A stretch of 64,000 nt of DNA from Stenotrophomonas sp. MMGLT7 (GCF_021168555.1 NZ_JAJOZS010000017.1:27497-91496), one strand, 5' to 3'. Counted from the stretch's first letter, positions 10,797-20,038 are shown. Notes: generated from the sequence alone by a model not told the origin. Made by a program: numbers and translations.

Positions 10797-10866
10797 TGTA
10801 GGAGCGACTTCAGTCGCGATGAGGCCTTACCGGTAGAGCCCCATCGCGACTGAAGTCGCTCCTACA
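10797..10866. repeat. GTAG-type REP palindrome, copy 1
   Basis: Two 25-bp arms (10797-10821 and 10842-10866) that are perfect reverse complements, beginning TGTAGGAGCGACTTCAGTCG, around a short loop. A truncated extra copy of the arm start (TGTAGGAGCGAC) directly precedes it. The same element recurs at 50247-50316 and 56085-56150. It fits the REP elements with GTAG ends known from Stenotrophomonas and Xanthomonas. It lies between two convergent genes and may act as a bidirectional terminator. Confidence 0.9.
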
Positions 10867-10947
10867 TCGCCGCTGCATCGCTCCTACAAGTACAAGTACG
10901 AGAAACCATGCCGCAGCCAGAGCGTGAGTCCGCAACGGCCGCGCGAC

Positions 10948-12036
10948 CTACCCCGCGGTGATCCGCAGCACGTCGTCCAGCAGCGCCGCCGCGGTCACTT
11001 CCGCGCCGGCGCCGGGTCCCTGGATCAGCAACGGTTGCTGGCGATAGCGATCGCTGCCGATCGCCACGCGATTGTCGGTACCGCTGCCGCCGCACAGCGG
11101 ATGATCGGGCTCCAGTTCCCGCAGCGACACCGTGGCGCCGTCGCTGTCGAAGCGGCCGACGAAGCGCAGTCGGCGACCATGTGCCCGGGCCGCCTGCAGG
11201 CGCTCGGCCAGCGGCCCGTCGAGCAGCGGCAGGGCCGCATCGAGGTCGCGCAGCGCCACCGACGCAAGCTCCGCCGGCACCAGCGATTCCACCCGCACCT
11301 GCTCGGCCTCCAGCGCGAAGCCGGCCGCACGCGCCAGGATCAGCAGCTTGCGCCGCACGTCCTCGCCGGACAGGTCCAGCCGCGGATCGGGCTCGGTGTA
11401 GCCGCTGGCGGCGGCCTCGCGCACGCATTCGGAAAACGCGCGCGTACCGTCGAAGCGGTGGAACAGCCACGCCAGCGAGCCCGACAGCACGCCTTCCACC
11501 GAATGGATATGGTCGCCGCCGGCCGCCAGCGCGCGGATGCTGCCCAGCAGCGGCAGCCCCGCGCCCACCGTGGCGCTGTCGCCGTAGTACGCGCCGCTGG
11601 CATGGCGCGCCTCGGCGATCGCCTGCGCACGCGCCAGCTGGGCGCCATTGCCGAGCTTGTTGGCGGTGACCACGTGCACCCCGCGCGACAGCCATTCGGC
11701 ATGCCAGTTGGCTACCGCGTCGCTGGCGGTGGCATCGACCAGCAGGTCGCCCTCGCGCAGGCCCTCGGTCTCCGCCCACGGCTGCAGCGACGACGGCTCC
11801 CGCGCCTGCGCCTGTCGTACCTGCTGCAGGGCCTGTACCGGCAGCGGCTCGCAGCTCAGCGCCAGCCGCGAATTGGCCAGCCAGGCGAACCGCGGCAGCT
11901 TCAGCTGACGTCGCTGTAGCGATTCATAGCGGGCGACGAAGGCGCTGCCGACCGTGCCGGTGCCCAGCAGCGCCAGCTTCGGCGCGTGGACGGGACGGCG
12001 CAGCGTCCGCACCGCCAGCGGGGCGACGCTGCTCAT
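10948..12036 (-). CDS. hom: homoserine dehydrogenase, monofunctional
   Basis: 362-aa NAD(P)-dependent enzyme that interconverts aspartate semialdehyde and homoserine in the threonine/methionine branch. The N-terminal Rossmann motif is ALLGTGTVGSAF (about residues 22-33). The VVTANKLGNGAQLA segment (about 115-128) and the catalytic-domain SGEDVRRKLLILARAAGF and GYTEPDPRLDLSG stretches are typical. The protein ends after the catalytic domain: there is no ACT domain, which is short for a free-standing enzyme and resembles the dehydrogenase half of aspartokinase-homoserine dehydrogenase fusions. Its start overlaps the metB stop by 4 bp (ATGA). As last gene of metX-metB-hom it supplies substrate to the first gene. 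Confidence 0.94.
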   Translation of the reverse strand: MSSVAPLAVRTLRRPVHAPKLALLGTGTVGSAFVARYESLQRRQLKLPRFAWLANSRLALSCEPLPVQALQQVRQAQAREPSSLQPWAETEGLREGDLLVDATASDAVANWHAEWLSRGVHVVTANKLGNGAQLARAQAIAEARHASGAYYGDSATVGAGLPLLGSIRALAAGGDHIHSVEGVLSGSLAWLFHRFDGTRAFSECVREAAASGYTEPDPRLDLSGEDVRRKLLILARAAGFALEAEQVRVESLVPAELASVALRDLDAALPLLDGPLAERLQAARAHGRRLRFVGRFDSDGATVSLRELEPDHPLCGGSGTDNRVAIGSDRYRQQPLLIQGPGAGAEVTAAALLDDVLRITAG

Positions 12037-13265
12037 GCATCCACCGGTTCGCATTTGCGCACGGCCTGCGCCTGCGCCGCCACCTCCGCCTGCGCCCGCG
12101 CCAGGCCGGCCTGCAGGTCGGCCAGCAGGTCCTCGGCCGCCTCGATGCCCACCGACAGCCGCAGCAGGCCATCGGAAATGCCGGCCTTGGCACGCGCCTG
12201 CGGCGTCATCGCCGCGTGGGTCATGGTCGCCGGGTGCGCCACCAGGCTCTCCACCCCGCCCAGCGACTCGGCCAGGGTGAAGTAGCGCAGGCCCTCGACG
12301 AAGGCACGCACCGCCGCCTCGCCGCCGTGCAGCTCGAAGCTGATCATCGCGCCGAAGCCCTTCTGCTGGCGCGCCGCCAGCGCATGGCCCGGATGCGAGG
12401 CCAGGCCGGGGTAGTACACCTGCGACACCGCTCCATGGCCGTCGAGCAGCGCGGCGATCGCCTGCGCGTTCTCCTGGTGCACGCGCAGGCGCGCATCCAG
12501 CGTGCGCAGGCCGCGCAGGGTCAGGAACGCATCGAACGGCGAGCCGGTCAGGCCCAGCGCGTTGGCCCACCACACCAGCTGCTGGTGCAGCTCGGCCTGG
12601 CGCGCGATCACCGCGCCGCCGACCACGTCGCTGTGGCCGTTGACGTACTTGGTGGTCGAGTGGATCACCAGGTCGGCGCCGAACTCGATCGGCCTCTGCA
12701 GCGCCGGCGACAGGAAGGTGTTGTCCACCACCGCCAGCGCGCCGGCCTTGTGCGCGGCGTCGATGACGAAGCGCAGGTCGGTGATGCGCAGCAGCGGGTT
12801 GGACGGGGTCTCGATCAGCACCAGCGCCGGCGACTGCGCCAGCGCGTCGGCCAGCGAGCGCGGATCGGTCAGGTCGGCGGTAATCAGCTCGAAATGGCCT
12901 TTCTTGGCCAGCGCGTCGAACAGCCGCCAGCTGCCGCCGTAGGCATCGTGCGGCACCACCAGCTTCTGCCCCGGCTGCAGGAAGGCGTTGAGGATCAGGT
13001 TGATCGCGCCCATGCCGGTGGAGGTGACGACACCGCCGGCGCCGCCTTCCAGTTCCGCCAGCGCCTCGCCCAGCAGGTCGCGGGTGGGGTTGCCGCTGCG
13101 GGTGTAGTCGTAGGTGCGCTTCTGGTTGAAGCCCTCGAAGCTGAAGTTGGACGACAGCACGATCGGCGGCGTCACCGCGCCATAGGCGGTATCGCGGTCG
13201 ATGCCGGCGCGCACGGCGGCGGTGGCGGAGCTGCAGGGAATGGCGGTGTCGTGCGGGATGCTCAT
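12033..13265 (-). CDS. metB: cystathionine gamma-synthase (PLP-dependent Cys/Met metabolism enzyme)
   Basis: 410-aa member of the Cys/Met metabolism PLP family. Visible elements are RSGNPTRDLLGEALAELEGG near residue 60, DNTFLSPALQRPIEFGADLV, and the PLP-lysine motif HSTTKYVNGHSDVVGG (Lys at about residue 211). The family condenses O-acyl-homoserine with cysteine, giving cystathionine. O-acylhomoserine sulfhydrylase activity is the main alternative and cannot be excluded by reading. It overlaps metX upstream and hom downstream by 4 bp each, so the three genes are translationally coupled and under the S-box element at 14375-14488. Confidence 0.92.
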   Translation of the reverse strand: MSIPHDTAIPCSSATAAVRAGIDRDTAYGAVTPPIVLSSNFSFEGFNQKRTYDYTRSGNPTRDLLGEALAELEGGAGGVVTSTGMGAINLILNAFLQPGQKLVVPHDAYGGSWRLFDALAKKGHFELITADLTDPRSLADALAQSPALVLIETPSNPLLRITDLRFVIDAAHKAGALAVVDNTFLSPALQRPIEFGADLVIHSTTKYVNGHSDVVGGAVIARQAELHQQLVWWANALGLTGSPFDAFLTLRGLRTLDARLRVHQENAQAIAALLDGHGAVSQVYYPGLASHPGHALAARQQKGFGAMISFELHGGEAAVRAFVEGLRYFTLAESLGGVESLVAHPATMTHAAMTPQARAKAGISDGLLRLSVGIEAAEDLLADLQAGLARAQAEVAAQAQAVRKCEPVDA

Positions 13266-14299
13266 GCGGTGGCTCCGGTGGGGCGAAGGGCGGTGGCGAG
13301 GATGGCGTCGATGCGGTCGTGTTCTTTCAGGAAGGCGTCGTGGCCGTAGGGCGAGCGCAGCACGCGCAGGCTGCCGCGCAGGCCCAGGCCCTCGACCAGG
13401 TTCACCAGCTCGGCCAGCGGCACCAGGCGGTCGCCCTCGACGGCCACCACCAGCGTCGGCACCGCCACCGCGGCCGGATCGACGCGGTGCAGGTCGATGG
13501 ACTCGGACAGGCGCAGGTAGGCGTTGACCGGGGTGCGGGCGACGTACTGCGCGCCGGCGGCGTCGAGGTAGTCCTCGGCGGCCACGCGCACGCGGCCGTT
13601 GACCACCTCCGGCGCGGCGTCGAAGCGCTCGCCGAATTCCTCCGGGGTGCGGTAGCTGAGCATCGCGAACTGTCGGGCCAACGCCAGGCCATGCTGCTCG
13701 GCGCACTGCAACTGCCCCAGCGCCACTGCGCGCCGCTGCAGCGCGCGCCAAGCGGCGGCATAGGGGTGGGCGCGGTGGGCGCCGCTGACGGCGACCAGCT
13801 TCTGCAGCCGCGCCGGATGCCGGATCGCCAGCTGCAGGCCGACCAGCGCGCCGTAGGAATAGCCGACATAGCCCTGCAGCCGCTCGATCTCCAGCACGTC
13901 CAGCAGCGCGGCGATCGCGTCGGCCTGGTCGGCGGTGTCGATCGGCACGTCCAGCGAGCCGTCGGCGCCGAGGAAGTCGAAGGCGAGGATGCGCCGTGCG
14001 GCCGGGTCCAGCGCCCGCCCCGGGCCGACCAGGCCCTCGGCCCAGCCCTTCTCCTGGAACGTGGCGTTGGCCGCGACGTGGCGATGGGCGGAGATGCCGC
14101 CGGCCACGAACACCACCGGTGCCCCCGCCGCTCCCGCCAGCTCGTAGCGCAGGCGCAGCCGCTGCACCCCGGCGTGCCGCATCGGCAGGCTCACCTCGAA
14201 CTCGCCGCGCACGGCGACCGGGCCATCGACATCGGCGATGGCGTAGCGACAGTGGCTTGGGGATTCGGCGGAAGCGGCGGCTGTGTTCACGAGACTCAT
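13262..14299 (-). CDS. metX: homoserine O-acyltransferase, MetX type
   Basis: 345-aa alpha/beta-hydrolase-fold acyltransferase that activates homoserine with acetyl- or succinyl-CoA, the first committed step to methionine. The nucleophile elbow is GYSYGALVG (Ser about 153), the acid is in VEGDRLVPLAEL and the His in SPYGHDAFLKEHD. An early VFVAGGISAHRHV segment supplies the oxyanion hole. Some Xanthomonas MetX-type enzymes use succinyl-CoA; the donor here is undetermined. I chose the ATG at 14299 because sequence before it is not family-like; an in-frame ATG at 14329 is possible. First gene of the operon, directly downstream of the SAM-I aptamer. Confidence 0.9.
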   Translation of the reverse strand: MSLVNTAAASAESPSHCRYAIADVDGPVAVRGEFEVSLPMRHAGVQRLRLRYELAGAAGAPVVFVAGGISAHRHVAANATFQEKGWAEGLVGPGRALDPAARRILAFDFLGADGSLDVPIDTADQADAIAALLDVLEIERLQGYVGYSYGALVGLQLAIRHPARLQKLVAVSGAHRAHPYAAAWRALQRRAVALGQLQCAEQHGLALARQFAMLSYRTPEEFGERFDAAPEVVNGRVRVAAEDYLDAAGAQYVARTPVNAYLRLSESIDLHRVDPAAVAVPTLVVAVEGDRLVPLAELVNLVEGLGLRGSLRVLRSPYGHDAFLKEHDRIDAILATALRPTGATA

Positions 14300-14374
14300 G
14301 GCGGTGTCCGGGGAGCGGAAAACGGCCATCGAGCTTCGCGGAGCTCGCGTTCGACGTGCGAAGGCACGGATCGA

Positions 14375-14488
14375 ACCATCTTTCGGCGGACGCGCAGTCC
14401 CCGCAGGATTTGGCACCTACGCGGTCGCTTGCGCTTCCGCGGGCTGCCCCGGCATCAAAGGGCCTGTCCCTCCGCCGGTCTCGATGGT
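14375..14488 (-). promoter_or_regulatory. SAM-I (S-box) riboswitch controlling metX-metB-hom
   Basis: Read on the minus strand the segment carries the S-box core in order: P1 5' strand ACCATCGAGA, GGCGGAGGGACAGGCCCTTT, GATGCCGGGGCAGCC, a P3-like hairpin, AGGTGCCAAATCCTGCGG, and CCGCCGAAAGATGGT closing P1. The conserved GGCCC..UGA.GCC.GGCA and GGUGCCAAAUCC blocks are unmistakable. It binds S-adenosylmethionine to shut off methionine synthesis. About 75 nt of hairpin-forming sequence (CGTGCCTTCGCACG; CGAGCT..AGCTCG) separate it from metX. No U-tract terminator is seen, so control may be translational. Confidence 0.95.
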
Positions 14489-14494
14489 GCGTGC

Positions 14495-14523
14495 ACGATG
14501 CCACCGGCGCATGCGGATGTCAA
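14495..14523 (-). promoter_or_regulatory. candidate sigma-70 promoter of the met operon
   Basis: On the minus strand a perfect -35 TTGACA (14523-14518) is 17 nt from CATCGT (14500-14495), a weak -10. Initiation about 7 nt downstream would fall at 14488, exactly where the riboswitch P1 stem begins, which supports the assignment. Confidence 0.55.
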
Positions 14524-14571
14524 TCGCTTTATTCGGATGAAGCGATGGAACTCAACTGAAACCATTCCCGC

Positions 14572-14577
14572 GATAAT
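14572..14577 (+). promoter_or_regulatory. putative -10 element for the M23 peptidase gene
   Basis: GATAAT lies 30 nt before the TTG start at 14608. No good -35 was found. The promoter region is divergent from, and close to, the met operon promoter. Confidence 0.35.
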
Positions 14578-14607
14578 CCGTGCCGGCCCCACCGGACGAT
14601 CCGCACC

Positions 14608-15453
14608 TTGCCCATCGAACGCCGCGCAATCACCGCATGCGCATCCGGCACCCGCCTGGCCGCGACGATGCTGGCCGTGCTGCTGGCGGCCAAAGGCGGT
14701 CCGGCATCGGCGCAGGCCGCGCCGGCCGGCGTCGCGCCCATCGCGCAACTGCGGCTGCAACGCGAGGCCGGCCACTACGTCGCCCGCGCCGACAACCGCC
14801 TGCAGGGGCCGATCGAGGTCGAGCTGCGCTACCGCCAGGCCGACAATGTCGCCGCCGCGCCCCGGCTGCCCGCGCGCACCGTGGTCCCGGCCGGCGGCAG
14901 CGTGGTGGTGGCGCGCTTCTATCCCGCCGATGCCCGCCAGGGCGAAGAACTGGCGCTGTCGCTGGACGCGCTTCCTGGCGACCCGCGTGCCCGCGCCCGC
15001 GAGGCGGTCTACCGCCTGCCGTTCGCGCGGCCGCAGGTACGCGTGGACCAGGCCTTCGGCGGCAGCCACAGCCACACCGACGCGCAGAACCACTACGCCG
15101 TGGACTTCGCCCTGCCCGAAGCCACGCCGGTGCTGGCCGCGCGCCGCGGCACGGTGATGCAGGTCGAGCAGGACGCGCGCGCCGGCGGCGGGCAGGCGGC
15201 CAACCTCGTCCGCATCCTCCACGAGGACGGCAGCATGGCGGTCTATGCACATCTGCAGCACGCCAGTGCGCAGGTACGGCCCGGCCAGGTGGTCGATGCC
15301 GGGCAGCCGCTGGCGCTGTCGGGCAACACCGGCCAGAGCAGCGCGCCGCACCTGCATTTCGCGGTGCAGATCAACCGCGGCATGCGCCTGGTCTCGATCC
15401 CGTTCCGCATGCAGGGTCCGTCGGGCGAGCTGCGATTCCCGCGATCGGACTGA
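14608..15453 (+). CDS. M23 family metallopeptidase (LytM/peptidoglycan endopeptidase type)
   Basis: 281 aa from a TTG start; no ATG or GTG precedes the basic N-region, and an Ala/Leu-rich signal peptide ending near PASAQA follows, so TTG is needed for a complete signal. The next in-frame ATG would delete the positive N-region. The C-terminal half is the M23 fold: NHYAVDFALPEATPV supplies the His-x3-Asp zinc ligands and APHLHFAVQIN the HxH motif. The N-terminal 120 residues form a beta-rich domain as seen in other exported M23 proteins. It probably cleaves peptide cross-links in the cell wall. The first 100 residues are the least conserved. Confidence 0.88.
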   Translation: MPIERRAITACASGTRLAATMLAVLLAAKGGPASAQAAPAGVAPIAQLRLQREAGHYVARADNRLQGPIEVELRYRQADNVAAAPRLPARTVVPAGGSVVVARFYPADARQGEELALSLDALPGDPRARAREAVYRLPFARPQVRVDQAFGGSHSHTDAQNHYAVDFALPEATPVLAARRGTVMQVEQDARAGGGQAANLVRILHEDGSMAVYAHLQHASAQVRPGQVVDAGQPLALSGNTGQSSAPHLHFAVQINRGMRLVSIPFRMQGPSGELRFPRSD

Positions 15454-15485
15454 ACCGGACGGCCATGGCCGGCATGGCGTGCCGC

Positions 15486-15491
15486 TATAAT
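15486..15491 (+). promoter_or_regulatory. -10 element of the prfC promoter
   Basis: Perfect TATAAT in the context GCCGCTATAATCCGCGCC, 47 nt before the prfC ATG. No clear -35 is visible 17 nt upstream. Confidence 0.6.
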
Positions 15492-15538
15492 CCGCGCCTT
15501 CCCTTTTCCTGCCAGCGCCCCACCGGGCGCCGCTTTCC

Positions 15539-17143
15539 ATGTCCGAAGTCGCAACCGAAGCCGCGCGCCGCCGCACCTTCGCCATCATCTCCCACCCCGA
15601 CGCCGGCAAGACCACGCTGACCGAGAAGCTGCTGCTGTTCGGCGGCGCGATCCAGATGGCCGGTTCGGTCAAGGGCCGCAAGGCCGCGCGCCACGCCACC
15701 TCGGACTGGATGGCGCTGGAGAAGGAGCGCGGCATCTCGGTCACCTCCTCGGTGATGCAGTTCCCCTACGAGGGCAAGGTGGTCAACCTGCTCGACACCC
15801 CCGGCCACGCCGACTTCGGCGAGGACACCTACCGCGTGCTCACCGCGGTGGACTCGGCGCTGATGGTGATCGACGTGGCCAAGGGCGTGGAGGAACGCAC
15901 CATCAAGCTGATGGAGGTATGCCGCCTGCGCGACACCCCGATCATGACCTTCGTCAACAAGCTCGACCGCGAGGGCCGCGAGCCGATCGAGCTGCTCGAC
16001 GAGGTGGAAAGCGTGCTCGGCATCGCCTGCGCGCCGGTGACCTGGCCGATCGGCATGGGCCAGCGCCTGAAGGGCGTGGTCCACCTGATCTCCGGCGAGG
16101 TCCACCTGTACGAGCAGGGCCGCAACTTCACCCGCCAGGATTCGACCATCTTCGCCTCGATCGACGATCCGGCGCTGGAAGCGCGCATCGGCGCGCAGAT
16201 GCTGGCCGAGCTGCGCGAGGAACTGGAGCTGGTGCAGGGCGCCAGCCAGCCGTTCGACCCGGCCGAGTACCTGGCCGGCCGGCAGACGCCGGTGTTCTTC
16301 GGCTCGGCGGTCAACAACTTCGGCGTGCAGCCGCTGCTGGACTTCTTCGTCGCTCACGCACCGCCGCCGCAGCCGCATGCCACCACCACCCGCATCGTGC
16401 AGCCGCAGGAAGCAAGGCTCACCGGCTTCGTGTTCAAGATCCAGGCCAACATGGACCCGCAGCACCGCGACCGGGTGGCGTTCATGCGCGTGTGCTCGGG
16501 CAAGTTCGTCGCCGGCATGAAGGCCTTCCACGTGCGCACCGGCAAGGAAGTGAAGCTGGCCAACGCGCTGACCTTCATGGCCTCGGACCGCGAGATCGCC
16601 GAGGCCGCCTTCCCCGGCGACGTCATCGGCATCCACAACCACGGCACCATCTCCATCGGCGACACCTTCACCGAGGGCGAGGCGATCAGCTTCACCGGCA
16701 TCCCCAACTTCGCCCCGGAACTGTTCCGCCGCGCGCGCCTGCGCGACCCGCTCAAGCTCAAGCAGCTGCAGAAGGGCCTGGCGCAGCTGTCGGAAGAAGG
16801 CGCCACCCAGTTCTTCCGCCCGCTGATGAGCAACGACCTGATCCTGGGCGCGGTCGGCGTGCTGCAGTTCGACGTGGTCGCCTACCGGCTCAAGGACGAG
16901 TACGGCGTGGACGCCAGCTTCGAACCGGTGAGCGTGGCCACCGCGCGCTGGGTCCATTGCGACGACGCCCGCAAGCTGGAGGAGTTCCGCGAGAAGAACG
17001 CGATGAACCTGGGCATCGACGCCGCCGGCGGGCTGGTCTACCTGGCGCCGACCCGGGTCAACCTGCAGCTAGCGCAGGAACGCGCGCCCGACGTGCGGTT
17101 CCACGCCACCCGCGAGCACGCCCAGAGCGTCGGCGGCGATTGA
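15539..17143 (+). CDS. prfC: peptide chain release factor 3
   Basis: 534-aa translational GTPase that recycles RF1/RF2 from the ribosome after termination. G1 is [13 protein letters not shown] (about residues 19-31), G3 is [14 protein letters not shown] and G4 is [14 protein letters not shown]. The RF3-specific insert [20 protein letters not shown] follows G1. Domain II and the C-terminal domain ([24 protein letters not shown]) are present and length is normal for the family. It stands alone between the M23 peptidase and the hemolysin III gene. Confidence 0.98.
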   Translation: MSEVATEAARRRTFAIISHPDAGKTTLTEKLLLFGGAIQMAGSVKGRKAARHATSDWMALEKERGISVTSSVMQFPYEGKVVNLLDTPGHADFGEDTYRVLTAVDSALMVIDVAKGVEERTIKLMEVCRLRDTPIMTFVNKLDREGREPIELLDEVESVLGIACAPVTWPIGMGQRLKGVVHLISGEVHLYEQGRNFTRQDSTIFASIDDPALEARIGAQMLAELREELELVQGASQPFDPAEYLAGRQTPVFFGSAVNNFGVQPLLDFFVAHAPPPQPHATTTRIVQPQEARLTGFVFKIQANMDPQHRDRVAFMRVCSGKFVAGMKAFHVRTGKEVKLANALTFMASDREIAEAAFPGDVIGIHNHGTISIGDTFTEGEAISFTGIPNFAPELFRRARLRDPLKLKQLQKGLAQLSEEGATQFFRPLMSNDLILGAVGVLQFDVVAYRLKDEYGVDASFEPVSVATARWVHCDDARKLEEFREKNAMNLGIDAAGGLVYLAPTRVNLQLAQERAPDVRFHATREHAQSVGGD

Positions 17144-17204
17144 CCCGGCCCGGTCGCATCCCGGGTCGGCGGCTGCTTCTTCGCCCCCGCAATGAGGAAT
17201 AGGC

Positions 17205-17233
17205 GCTCCCTTCTCCCGCTTGCAGGAGAGGGA
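17205..17233. repeat. short inverted repeat (CTCCCT..AGGGAG)
   Basis: CTCCCTTCTCCCGCTTGCAG followed by GAGAGGGAG forms a stem of about ten pairs 60 bp after prfC. Similar CCCTCTCCCG..CGGGAGAGGG elements are common between genes in xanthomonads. It could serve as a terminator for prfC. Confidence 0.5.
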
Positions 17234-17375
17234 GAATCCCGGGAATCCAAGGCGATGAAGAGACGGACGCGGCGGGCCGACGGGCGCCCACCTCTCCGAC
17301 TGCCAGTTGAATGCGCGACCGGGCGGGCCAGCCCCATCGATGCGAACCGCTCGCAATTGGGGTAACTTCCGCGGC

Positions 17376-18020
17376 ATGGACGCCAACGCCTCCCCTTCGG
17401 CCGACTTCCGCGACGAACTGGCCAGTGCGCTCACACATGGCCTGGGCGCGGTCGCCGCGCTGGCCGGCGGAGCCGTGCTGATCACGCTTTCGGCGATCCA
17501 CGGCGATGGCTGGCAGCTGGGCACCTCCATCGTCTTCAGCGTCACCCTGCTGCTGCTGTACGTGGCCTCCACGCTGTACCACGCGATCCCGCACCCCGGC
17601 GCCAAGGCGCGGCTGCAGGTGTTCGATCATTGCTGCATCTACCTGCTGATCGCCGGCACCTATACCCCGTTCCTGCTGGTTTCCCTGCGCGGCCCCTGGG
17701 GCTGGAGCCTGTTCGCCGCGATCTGGGCGATAGCGGTGGCCGGCGTGACCTTCAAGCTGTTCTACACCGGCCGCTTCAAGCTGCTGTCCACCCTGCTCTA
17801 CCTCGCCATGGGCTGGCTGATCGTGGTCGCGATCGCGCCGCTGCTGCGGTCGGTGGACGGCTGGACCCTGGGCTGGCTGCTGGCCGGCGGCGTGTTCTAT
17901 ACGCTGGGCACCTACTTCTACCAGCGCGACTCGATCCGCTACTTCCACGCGATCTGGCACCTGTTCGTGCTGGGCGGGAGCGTGTGCCACTTCGTGGCGG
18001 TGACCTCGCAGGTGCTGTGA
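17376..18020 (+). CDS. hemolysin III/PAQR family membrane protein (YqfA-like)
   Basis: 214-aa inner-membrane protein with about seven hydrophobic helices. Family landmarks are DELASALTHGLGAVAALAGG near the N-terminus, the metal-site motif STLYHAIPHPGAKARLQVFDHCCIYLLIAGTYTP split over helix 2-3, and the final FHAIWHLFVLGGSVCHFVAV with conserved His residues. Despite the name, the family is related to adiponectin/progestin receptors and its bacterial function is not settled. The ATG at 17376 is chosen because residues encoded upstream are not family-like. Confidence 0.93.
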   Translation: MDANASPSADFRDELASALTHGLGAVAALAGGAVLITLSAIHGDGWQLGTSIVFSVTLLLLYVASTLYHAIPHPGAKARLQVFDHCCIYLLIAGTYTPFLLVSLRGPWGWSLFAAIWAIAVAGVTFKLFYTGRFKLLSTLLYLAMGWLIVVAIAPLLRSVDGWTLGWLLAGGVFYTLGTYFYQRDSIRYFHAIWHLFVLGGSVCHFVAVTSQVL

Positions 18021-18070
18021 AGGCCCCCATAGCGAGTTTTTCTCGCGGCCTGCACAGCTGACCCCCAACG

Positions 18071-20038
18071 ATGGGGCGCATGACCGACGCTCCCTCTCCA
18101 GCCAATGCCCCGCAGCCGGCTTCGCGCCGGCCCCGCACCTGGATGATCGTGCTGGCGGTGATCGCCATCGTGGTGATCGTCTTCGTCGCGTTGTTCGACT
18201 GGAACTGGTTCAAGGGGCCGGTCGAGCGCGCCGTGCAGGCCAAGACCGGGCGCGAACTGCGCATCGACGGCGACCTGGACGTGGACCTGGGACGGGTCAG
18301 CACCATCCGCGCCGACAAGGTGGCCTTCGCCAATGCCGACTGGGGCAGCCGTCCGCAGATGGCAGCCGCGGAACGCATCGAGATCGACCTGGCGGTGTTC
18401 CCGCTGCTGCGCGGTCAGGTGCGCATCCCCGAGATCCGCCTGTTCCAGCCGGACGTGTTGCTGGAAACCGGCGGCTCCGGCGACCAGGGCAACTGGGTGT
18501 TCGACAACGGCGGCGGCGGTGGCACGCTGCCGGTGCTGCAGCGCCTGCTGATCCGGCAGGGACGCATGCAGTTCATCGACAAGGCCGGACGCACCGACAT
18601 CGACGTCAGCGTCAACAGCGCCGACTCCCGCACCGACAGCGACGCCGCGCCGCCGATCACCGTGGACGGCAGCGGCCGCTGGAAGGGCAATCCCTTCACC
18701 CTGAAGGGCAGCACCGCCTCCCCGATGGAACTGAGCCAGAGCGAACACCCTTTCCGCATCGACCTGCGCGGCAGCGCCGGCGGCACCCGCGCGCATGTGC
18801 GCGGCACGCTGACCAATCCGTTCCAGTTCCGCGTGTTCGACCTGCAGATGGCCCTGGCCGGCCAGGACATGGCCGACCTGTATCCCTTGATCGGCATCGC
18901 CATCCCCTCCACGCCGCCCTACCAGTTCGATGGCCGGCTGCGGCGCGAGAACACGCTGTGGCACTACGACAAGTTCAGCGGCCGCGCCGGCGACAGCGAC
19001 CTGTCCGGCAACGTCAGCGTCGAGACTGCCGGCAAGCGGCCGCTCCTGCGTGCCGAGCTGGTATCGCGCAAGCTCGATTTCGACGACCTGGCCGGCTTCG
19101 TCGGCGCGCCGCCCAGCACGGACGCGAACGAGACCGCCAATGCCGAGCAGAAGGCGGAGGCCGCGCGCCTGGCGGCCAGCGCGAAGATCCTGCCGCAGCA
19201 TCCCTACGACCTGTCCCGGCTGCGCTCCATGGACGCGGACGTACGCTGGAAGGCGCAGCGCATCGACGCCCCCAAGCTGCCGCTGGACAACATGGACGCG
19301 CACCTCAAGCTCGACGACGGCCTGCTGGTGCTCGATCCGCTCGATTTCGGCGTGGCCGGCGGCAACATCCGCTCGGTGATCCACATGGATGCGCGCAAGC
19401 AGGTCATCGCCACCCGCGCCCAGATCGCGGTGCGGCGCATGCAGCTGGGGCAGCTGTTCCCGGACGCGGAGCTGGCCAAGCAGGCCTCCGGCGGCATCGG
19501 CGGCGACATCGCCATCAGCGGCAACGGCAACTCCATCGCCGCCATGCTCGGCAGCGCCAATGGCGACATTGGCCTGGGTATCGGCCGCGGCCACGTCGGC
19601 AACCTGATCATGGAACTGGCCGGGCTGGATATCGCCGAGTCGCTCAAGTACCTGGTCACCGGCGATCGCCAGATCCCGCTGCGCTGCGCGTTCGGCGACT
19701 TCGCCGTCAAGGACGGGGTGATGACCACGCGCGCGCTGGCCTTCGACACCACCGACACCCTGATCGTCGGCGAGGGCCAGGTCAGCCTGAAGGACGAGAC
19801 CCTCGACCTGCTGCTCAAGCCCCGTCCCAAGGACCGCAGCATCCTGGCCCTGCGCTCGCCGCTGCGCATCGGCGGGACCTTCAAGGACCCGTCGTTCCGC
19901 CCGGACATGAAGGCGCTGGGCGTGCGCGGCGCGTTCGCCGTCGCGCTGGCCACCATCGCCCCTCCCGCGGCGCTGCTGGCGACCATCGAGACCGGGCCGG
20001 GCAAGGACAGCGACTGCGGCGGCCACTACGCCAAGTGA
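18071..20038 (+). CDS. AsmA family protein
   Basis: 655 aa. One N-terminal transmembrane anchor (WMIVLAVIAIVVIVFVALFD, about residues 26-45) precedes a large periplasmic domain rich in beta strands. Family features include an early GRELRIDGDLDVDLGRVSTI stretch, GTRAHVRGTLTNPFQF in the middle, and near the C-terminus LGIGRGHVGNLIMELAGLDI and LVGEGQVSLKDETLDLLLKP, followed by RSPLRIGGTFKDPSFRPDM. AsmA-like proteins are bridge-like lipid-transfer proteins linked to outer-membrane homeostasis. Start could also be the ATG at 18080. No operon partner is evident. Confidence 0.9.
   Translation: MGRMTDAPSPANAPQPASRRPRTWMIVLAVIAIVVIVFVALFDWNWFKGPVERAVQAKTGRELRIDGDLDVDLGRVSTIRADKVAFANADWGSRPQMAAAERIEIDLAVFPLLRGQVRIPEIRLFQPDVLLETGGSGDQGNWVFDNGGGGGTLPVLQRLLIRQGRMQFIDKAGRTDIDVSVNSADSRTDSDAAPPITVDGSGRWKGNPFTLKGSTASPMELSQSEHPFRIDLRGSAGGTRAHVRGTLTNPFQFRVFDLQMALAGQDMADLYPLIGIAIPSTPPYQFDGRLRRENTLWHYDKFSGRAGDSDLSGNVSVETAGKRPLLRAELVSRKLDFDDLAGFVGAPPSTDANETANAEQKAEAARLAASAKILPQHPYDLSRLRSMDADVRWKAQRIDAPKLPLDNMDAHLKLDDGLLVLDPLDFGVAGGNIRSVIHMDARKQVIATRAQIAVRRMQLGQLFPDAELAKQASGGIGGDIAISGNGNSIAAMLGSANGDIGLGIGRGHVGNLIMELAGLDIAESLKYLVTGDRQIPLRCAFGDFAVKDGVMTTRALAFDTTDTLIVGEGQVSLKDETLDLLLKPRPKDRSILALRSPLRIGGTFKDPSFRPDMKALGVRGAFAVALATIAPPAALLATIETGPGKDSDCGGHYAK

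Noticed and set aside
12216..13349. A 377-codon plus-strand frame opposite metB
   Set aside because: It is antisense to a gene with unmistakable PLP-enzyme motifs and is Arg/Gln/His-rich.
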